This document shows positions 29,536 to 34,073 of a DNA stretch of 34,073 nucleotides, piece after piece. The position numbers and the translations under genes were made by a program. Every line of letters starts with the position of its first letter. Positions within the stretch are counted from its first letter, which is position 1. The notes under the pieces were generated by a model. That model saw nothing but the letters and a program-made list of their open reading frames with translations, did no database searches and was not told where the DNA came from. The DNA comes from Candidatus Bathyarchaeota archaeon (GTDB lineage Archaea; Thermoproteota; Bathyarchaeia; 40CM-2-53-6): positions 71,648 through 105,720 of the forward strand of contig VBBD01000009.1 in the NCBI GenBank assembly GCA_005882895.1, read 5' to 3'.

Positions 29536-30468
29536 TTAGCCCTTTGACGTCATCGTCTTTGACGATTCCTCTAGTCCGAATACCAGTTTTGTCAATATCC
29601 CATTTACAGGGGTCTTGACCCCTGTCTTCTTTCCGTGGGAGATAATGGCGCCGTTTAGTTGCCTAATCTCAGTCATCCTGCCTCGTTCTATGTCTTGGAG
29701 CATCGAAGACTTGTTGGCTCTAGTTGACAACAAAATCTTCCACCATAGTTTTCTCGGATCTCCAACAAGTCTGATGCCTATTGCGTGGCTAACCGCTATC
29801 CCCTCGTTCATCGCGCTATGGGCGATCTCTCCGATCCCCCGGTTCCTGGCTAGTGCGCCATTGGGGAGTCTGGTCAAACTTGAAAGCGGGTTTATTGCTG
29901 CGTTGACTATGGCCTTTGCCCACAGAACTCCATGGATGTTGGAACTAGTCTTCGCCTTCAATCCTGCTGTATCGAACGCTATCTTGATGTGAGAGCATGT
30001 GTCCGAGTTTGCGCCTCGTGCGCTCCCAATGAGAGTCACTCCTCTTCCCGTATGCACCACGTAGCCTGGGCCCAATGATAAGGCCCCTTCGGTGGTCGAT
30101 GCTGCAAGAATCTCGTTCGTGAACGCAGATTGCAGGGTCTCAACATTGCTTAGACCGTTTTGAAGACTCACGACTGTCGTCTCGGGAGGTATCCTCCCAC
30201 GATAACTTGTTGCGACAGCTCTGGTATGGTGTGCTTTCACTGCAACAATGAGAACCTCTGTTCCAGGCAGCCTTGTCGGACCCTTTTGAACGGGCACACT
30301 AACTTTAGTGAGTGTTCCGTCGAGGTCTTGGAGCTTAATCCCATTCTTCCTGATCGCCTGGATGACAATAGGGTCCCGATGTACTAGGGTGACGTCGTGG
30401 CCTGCTATCCTCAATCTTGCGCCGAATAGACAACCAATGGCCCCTGCACCTACAATGCTGAAGCGCAA
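29536..30468 (-). CDS. panE: 2-dehydropantoate 2-reductase (ketopantoate reductase)
   Basis: This enzyme reduces ketopantoate to pantoate with NADPH (or NADH in some archaea). The 310 residues begin MRFSIVGAGAIGCLFGARL, the dinucleotide-binding fingerprint. LIVAVKAHHTRAVA carries the conserved Lys of the active site, and VSLQNGLSNVETLQ follows. The C-terminal helical domain has ILWAKAIVNAAINPLSSL-type text (here GVLWAKAIVNAAINPLSS) with the second catalytic Lys and Asn. The start is TTG 30468, 4 bases after the PanB stop, and it is the last gene of the four-gene pantothenate operon. It is tail to tail with the Gfo/Idh gene, 25 bases apart. Confidence 0.94.
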   Translation of the reverse strand: MRFSIVGAGAIGCLFGARLRIAGHDVTLVHRDPIVIQAIRKNGIKLQDLDGTLTKVSVPVQKGPTRLPGTEVLIVAVKAHHTRAVATSYRGRIPPETTVVSLQNGLSNVETLQSAFTNEILAASTTEGALSLGPGYVVHTGRGVTLIGSARGANSDTCSHIKIAFDTAGLKAKTSSNIHGVLWAKAIVNAAINPLSSLTRLPNGALARNRGIGEIAHSAMNEGIAVSHAIGIRLVGDPRKLWWKILLSTRANKSSMLQDIERGRMTEIRQLNGAIISHGKKTGVKTPVNGILTKLVFGLEESSKTMTSKG

Positions 30469-30472
30469 GTTT

Positions 30473-31354
30473 TCAAGACTTCTGGGGTAAATCGAGCTTG
30501 TTTCGTTCTGCGTCGTCGATTTTGAAGACGTGCTTCTCTTCCGGAAATGTGCCTCGACGGACCTCTGATGCGTATTCTCCGAGAGCTTCCCCTATCGTTG
30601 CCGCTAGGTTTGCGTATCGCTTTGCGAATTTTGGCACAAACCTAGGGTAGAGCCCGAGAATGTCGTGTAAGACTAGGACTTGACCATCACAGTATCTCCC
30701 CGAACCAATCCCAATGGTTGGGACGGAGACGGTTTGCGTGATGACCTTTGCCACTTCTTCTGTTATCATCTCAAGAACAATCCCGAACACTCCCGCGTCC
30801 TCTAGTAACTTAGCATCTTCAACGAGGCTTTTGCCGGAGTGGGCGTTCTTGCCCTGAATTCTATACCCTCCGTGGAGTGTTGCGGTTTGCGGTGTTAGCC
30901 CAATGTGTCCGAGGACTGGTATGCCAGCATTCGAAACGGCCTTTGCAATATGTGCCATTTCCCTTCCTCCCTCGACTTTGACAGCCTCCATTCTTCCTTC
31001 TTTGATGAAGCGTCCTGCGTTTCTTATGGCATCCTCTTCGGAGATCTGGAAGCTTAGGAACGGCATGTCGCCGATCAACAGTGAATGGCGCGCTCCTCTT
31101 TTGACCGCTTGGCAAACGGGAAGAAGCTCTTCTACCGTTACAGGAATTGTTGTGTCGTAACCCAGAACCACCATTCCGTAGGAGTCCCCGACGAGGATCG
31201 AGTCGACTCCGACGTCATCCGCGATAGTCGAAGTGGGGTAGTCATATGATGTTACCATCACGATTCGCTGACCCTGAGCCTTCATTTTCGAAAAGTCAGC
31301 AACCGTTACTTTCTTTCTTTCTTTGTTAGAATTCTCACTCAAGTCTAGGCCCAT
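30473..31354 (-). CDS. panB: 3-methyl-2-oxobutanoate hydroxymethyltransferase (ketopantoate hydroxymethyltransferase)
   Basis: This enzyme adds a hydroxymethyl group from methylene-tetrahydrofolate or the archaeal tetrahydromethanopterin analogue to 2-oxoisovalerate. The 293-residue TIM barrel has VTSYDYPTSTIADDVGVD, ILVGDSYGMVVLGYDTT (metal Asp), AVKVEGG, GHIGLTPQTATLHGGY and TIGIGSGRYCDGQVLVLHD. All are conserved active-site segments. The first 15-20 residues (GLDLSENSNKERKKV) are an extra polar N-terminus. Start ATG 31354, overlapping the upstream phosphopantothenate synthetase gene by 10 bases. Second to last in the pantothenate operon. Confidence 0.97.
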   Translation of the reverse strand: MGLDLSENSNKERKKVTVADFSKMKAQGQRIVMVTSYDYPTSTIADDVGVDSILVGDSYGMVVLGYDTTIPVTVEELLPVCQAVKRGARHSLLIGDMPFLSFQISEEDAIRNAGRFIKEGRMEAVKVEGGREMAHIAKAVSNAGIPVLGHIGLTPQTATLHGGYRIQGKNAHSGKSLVEDAKLLEDAGVFGIVLEMITEEVAKVITQTVSVPTIGIGSGRYCDGQVLVLHDILGLYPRFVPKFAKRYANLAATIGEALGEYASEVRRGTFPEEKHVFKIDDAERNKLDLPQKS

Positions 31355-32097
31355 CCTTGCATGTAGTGAATCATGTCTTTCATCGCTCTCGCAAGATTCT
31401 TCTCATTGTCAAAGCTCGAAGCTATGGCGCCTAATCGAGACCTCGAAAGAGGTTTCATTTTCTCAGTGATTCGGAGCAATTCCGGAATAGCTCTGATGAT
31501 GTTGTCAACAATAGTGACAGTGGCGGCCAGGGAGGTCCGCGACATTGGATTGAGGTCTATCGCAATCACTGCCTTTCCAGCCTTTCTAAGTGCTTCCGCC
31601 CGGTCACCATCTTCAAGCGGGATCAATACAACATCAGCGTTACCGATTCCCTGAGCATCGACGCTACGCCTTGGGCTGGCTACTCCTCGGATCCTAACCT
31701 TAGTCTTTGAGTCCACTCCAAGTACTCGATCTGCTCCGTTGCGCCTGAGCAAAGAAGCAATTCTTCTCTCTCGCGCGAAGCTTCTATGAAACAGATTTAC
31801 TTCAAGTTCAGCCGGAACCAAACGCGCAAGTTTCACAACCTCTCGGGCTACTAAAGCGGCAGTGTTCCCGTTGATGGATATAACCGGGCTTTTTGCTCCC
31901 AATAGGAGAGCGCTGGCAGCCTTGGTCGCGAGTCGAGAGGATTTCGGGGTGACCTCACCGAGCATGTAATCGAATGCCTCTCCACGACCCTGGGCAATCA
32001 AGCCCTGAGAAGCTACGATTCCGCTTTGAAATCCTTGGACAAGTCGTTCTCTGGTCTCGAGGGATCTAAAACGTGGATGGTTAGGTGATATTTTCAA
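31345..32097 (-). CDS. 4-phosphopantoate--beta-alanine ligase (phosphopantothenate synthetase)
   Basis: This archaea-specific enzyme (DUF137 family) joins 4-phosphopantoate and beta-alanine with ATP to give 4'-phosphopantothenate, replacing bacterial PanC and CoaA. The 250 residues match the family length. Recognisable pieces are HPRFRSLETRERLVQGF, VASQGLIAQGRGEAFDYMLG, VISINGNTAALVAREVV (nucleotide-binding loop), ELEVNLFHRSFARE and AIDLNPMSRTSLAATVTIVD, which lines the active site. The start TTG 32097 overlaps the pantoate kinase stop as TTGA. It needs the kinase product as substrate, and the two genes are coupled, as usual in archaea. Confidence 0.96.
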   Translation of the reverse strand: MKISPNHPRFRSLETRERLVQGFQSGIVASQGLIAQGRGEAFDYMLGEVTPKSSRLATKAASALLLGAKSPVISINGNTAALVAREVVKLARLVPAELEVNLFHRSFARERRIASLLRRNGADRVLGVDSKTKVRIRGVASPRRSVDAQGIGNADVVLIPLEDGDRAEALRKAGKAVIAIDLNPMSRTSLAATVTIVDNIIRAIPELLRITEKMKPLSRSRLGAIASSFDNEKNLARAMKDMIHYMQGWA

Positions 32098-33005
32098 ATC
32101 ACTGCGGCTCCATGTCCAGAGATCTTGCTAACCACTGGAATGAGACCAGCTGATCTGATGGTCGCCTTCGCTTTAGGGACGAGATCTCTGCCAACTACCG
32201 TGAAGAGTGATTCCCCAATCATCATCATACTGGACAGTATCTGTCCCCTTTGCATGCTTGCTATTGCTTCCCGCAGTCGCGGGGAGAATATTCCTAGGCA
32301 ATCTGCAAACCTTCGCGATAATCTGATGAAAGTATTGGTCTCAGGACTCTTAACCTGAAGAGAGACTAGTTCTCGTCCGCATAGGTTAATTCGCTTTATC
32401 AAACCGCTGTTTGTCAGAACGCCCGCAGTTGATATCGGTCCGAACGCGCCTGAAACGACTCTCAGCGAGGACGAGGGGATGACCTTCTTGACTTCTCCGA
32501 TTCCAGGAGCTCCGGCACGGGTCCGTATTACAAGTCCTCCATAGAATGCAGAAGTCACTGTTCCGAGACCGGTCTTGTACTTCACCTCCACCTTATGAGC
32601 GATCTGCGCGGCCTCAATCTCGCTGAGGTAGGAACCCAGCGCTTGATTAAGCGCTAGAGAGAGGCTTAACGCTCCCGCGCCGCTGGTCCCGTAGCCGCAG
32701 CCCATTGGGAGGATCCCTTTGTGAAGGACGTTAACCCGCAAGGTTTCGGAGGATCTTTCTAGATGCTCTTGAACAACTGCTCTCGATACCACTGGATGTG
32801 CAAGCGGCTTTCCATTAAATGAGATAGCAAGTTTCGCTCGCGAAGCTCGGCTGATCCTTACTGAAGTCGTTACTCCTTGCTGAAGATTCACTCCGGCCCC
32901 TGTAGATCCGATCTTCAACGGATCCCTCGGGGTATCATGTATGCTAAAGAAGCCAGTAATCTGACAGGGCGAAAATGACAATCCGGTCTTGACCGTGAGG
33001 ATCAC
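32094..33005 (-). CDS. Pantoate kinase (GHMP family)
   Basis: This is the first enzyme of the archaeal CoA branch that phosphorylates pantoate with ATP. The 303 residues carry the GHMP features in the archaeal pantoate kinase form: FSPCQITGFFSIHD at the N-terminus, GSTGAGVNLQQGVTT, the ATP loop PMGCGYGTSGAGALSLSLAL (P-x-G-x-G-x-x-S/T-G-A-x-A-x-S) and the third motif near KISGHGAAVI at the end. Start GTG 33005. It heads the operon: pantoate kinase, phosphopantothenate synthetase, PanB, PanE. Together they convert 2-oxoisovalerate and beta-alanine to 4'-phosphopantothenate. The later CoaBC and CoaD steps are not in this window. Confidence 0.96.
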   Translation of the reverse strand: MILTVKTGLSFSPCQITGFFSIHDTPRDPLKIGSTGAGVNLQQGVTTSVRISRASRAKLAISFNGKPLAHPVVSRAVVQEHLERSSETLRVNVLHKGILPMGCGYGTSGAGALSLSLALNQALGSYLSEIEAAQIAHKVEVKYKTGLGTVTSAFYGGLVIRTRAGAPGIGEVKKVIPSSSLRVVSGAFGPISTAGVLTNSGLIKRINLCGRELVSLQVKSPETNTFIRLSRRFADCLGIFSPRLREAIASMQRGQILSSMMMIGESLFTVVGRDLVPKAKATIRSAGLIPVVSKISGHGAAVI

Positions 33006-33079
33006 GCATCCTGAATATAGCGTGGTTCTCCCTCTTGGACATCGGTAGTTCCAAACTATTCTGTGTCCGGCTCTAAAGA

Positions 33080-33088
33080 CAATATAGG
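33080..33088. promoter_or_regulatory. Candidate TATA element in the divergent intergenic region
   Basis: CAATATAGG lies about 45 bases before the TTG at 33129, giving a leader of about 19 bases. Read on the minus strand it could also serve the pantothenate operon with a leader of about 50 bases. Weak evidence. Confidence 0.3.
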
Positions 33089-33128
33089 GGACTAACGAAT
33101 CGAAAACCGCGGGTTGTAGACGATCTAG

Positions 33129-34073
33129 TTGAGAGGCTTGATACTTGCGGGAGGCTTCGCAACAAGACTGCGACCCCTCAGCTGCTCCAAGCCGAAGTTG
33201 TTATTTCCCATAGTTGGCATGCCGCTCGTTGAGTCCATGGCTCGATGGCTCAGCTCGGGCGGAGTTGACCGGGTAATCCTAGCTGTCAATCATCTTTCAG
33301 ATAAATTGAAGATCGAAGTAGGTCACCGTGTAGCTGGAGTGACGATCGAGTTTTCCGTAGAAGAGACCCCTTTGGGAACTGCGGGTCCGGTTCGGCTTGC
33401 GTCCAATCTTCTGAGTGGGGATGACCCATTCTTCGTGACAAATGGTGACATTGTAAGCAATATCGACATTAGACGTATGCTGGTAATGCACCAAGAGACC
33501 AAGGCAGATGCAACAATTGCCTTGGTCTCCGTTCGCGACCCTTCCCCATATGGCTCAGTCTTGACCGACTCTAACGGAACGGTGAAAAAGTTCGAGGAAA
33601 AACCGGCGGCTCACTCCGCTGCGAGTCATGTAAACGCAGGAGTGTACGTGCTCAGTCCTAAGGTAGTGGATTCCATTCCAGAAGGCCGACCCGCCAGTCT
33701 GGAGAAAGAGGTTTTCCCTAAATTAGTTCGGAATGGGAGGATGCGGGGATGGATGCACAACGGATTCTGGTACGACATCGGGCGGGTTTCGGAATATGTG
33801 CGGGCCAACCGAGAACTCTTGGAGAAGCAAGAGCCTAAGGCCGCAGTCCCCAATGCTACCAAGAACGGATGGGAGATCTTAAGGCCCTCGTTTTTGGGTA
33901 CTCAGACCCGTTTGGGAGTGGGCGCGAAAGTGGGCCCTCTTTCGATTCTCAGCGAGAACGTGAGTGTTGGAGATGAAGCAATTGTCCGGAATTCAATAAT
34001 ATTTGAAGAAACATCCATTGGCGAGAAAGCGATTGTCGAAGGCTCGGTCATTGGCGAAAGAGTGGTTATCGGT
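33129..34073 (+). CDS. Sugar-1-phosphate nucleotidyltransferase with hexapeptide-repeat tail (3' end cut by window edge)
   Basis: This enzyme makes NDP-sugars such as GDP-mannose, UDP-GlcNAc or dTDP-glucose. TTG 33129, directly after a TAG in frame, gives MRGLILAGGFATRLRPLS, the exact N-terminal signature of the family. KPKLLFPIVGMPLVE and FFVTNGDIVSNID (metal Asp) follow, then KKFEEKPAA, VNAGVYVLS and HNGFWYDIGRVSEY. After about residue 250 the text changes to left-handed beta-helix repeats (VGAKVGPLSIL, VGDEAIVRNSIIF, IGEKAIVEGSVIG), which continue past the edge. 315 codons are visible. This two-domain layout is usual for archaeal mannose-1-phosphate guanylyltransferase and glucose-1-phosphate thymidylyltransferase-like enzymes. 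It likely feeds the glycan genes at 24.5-29.5 kb. Confidence 0.92.
   Translation, partial: MRGLILAGGFATRLRPLSCSKPKLLFPIVGMPLVESMARWLSSGGVDRVILAVNHLSDKLKIEVGHRVAGVTIEFSVEETPLGTAGPVRLASNLLSGDDPFFVTNGDIVSNIDIRRMLVMHQETKADATIALVSVRDPSPYGSVLTDSNGTVKKFEEKPAAHSAASHVNAGVYVLSPKVVDSIPEGRPASLEKEVFPKLVRNGRMRGWMHNGFWYDIGRVSEYVRANRELLEKQEPKAAVPNATKNGWEILRPSFLGTQTRLGVGAKVGPLSILSENVSVGDEAIVRNSIIFEETSIGEKAIVEGSVIGERVVIG

Noticed and set aside
1-34073. CRISPR arrays, insertion sequences, prophage genes
   Set aside because: No regularly spaced repeats, transposase or integrase motifs, or long terminal inverted repeats were seen on either strand.

Overview
The window is a dense stretch of archaeal chromosome of intermediate GC. 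Archaeal ancestry is shown by archaeal-type ThrRS and ProRS, both topoisomerase VI subunits, RIO1 kinase, a Dim2/Pno1-like KH protein, ribosomal protein S26e, an EndoQ-like PHP endonuclease, a CDP-alcohol phosphotransferase of the archaeal lipid type, and the archaea-specific pantoate kinase / phosphopantothenate synthetase pair. S26e and two small TACK-like proteins suggest a Thermoproteota (TACK) lineage, perhaps Bathyarchaeia or a Nitrososphaeria relative. That placement is inference. A DUF1801 gene and a bacterial-looking VOC gene suggest exchange with bacteria.

Layout. 1-3.9 kb (minus): an acyl-CoA carboxylase operon, with a biotin carboxylase cut by the window edge, a carboxyltransferase, and a biotin ligase. 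The ligase gene appears split by an inserted VOC gene that itself has an internal stop. 4-7.8 kb: accessory ground with a small zinc-finger gene, a RecA/KaiC-like protein with a degenerate P-loop, a second VOC protein, DUF1801, two gene-poor stretches holding dyads and a diverged direct repeat, then a coiled-coil gene and a two-TM gene. 7.8-19.3 kb: housekeeping genes (ThrRS with a zinc-finger partner, a lipid head-group synthase, S26e, a PfkB kinase, ProRS, a stand-alone Lrp-type effector domain, EndoQ, Topo VI A/B, KH protein, RIO1). 19.5-24.5 kb: an APC permease, an unrecognised gene pair, a metallophosphoesterase, an AbiEii-like nucleotidyltransferase and a Trm112-like protein. 24.5-29.5 kb: nucleotide-sugar and glycan genes, namely a nucleotide-sugar dehydrogenase, a DUF354 glycosyltransferase, a catalytically dead dehydrogenase paralogue, and a Gfo/Idh oxidoreductase translationally coupled to it. 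29.5-33 kb (minus): the complete archaeal route from ketoisovalerate to 4'-phosphopantothenate (pantoate kinase, PPS, PanB, PanE). 33.1 kb to the end: a sugar-phosphate nucleotidyltransferase, cut by the window edge.

How they fit together. The carboxylase and biotin ligase belong to one metabolic module, and CoA synthesis supplies its substrate carrier. The sugar genes plausibly make an oxidised or amino-modified nucleotide sugar for surface glycans. Two general traits stand out: about a third of the genes start with TTG, and several convergent pairs share the four bases of their stop codons. The most unusual items are the broken biotin ligase locus and the conserved-looking pseudoenzyme fused by a TTGA overlap to a sugar oxidoreductase.
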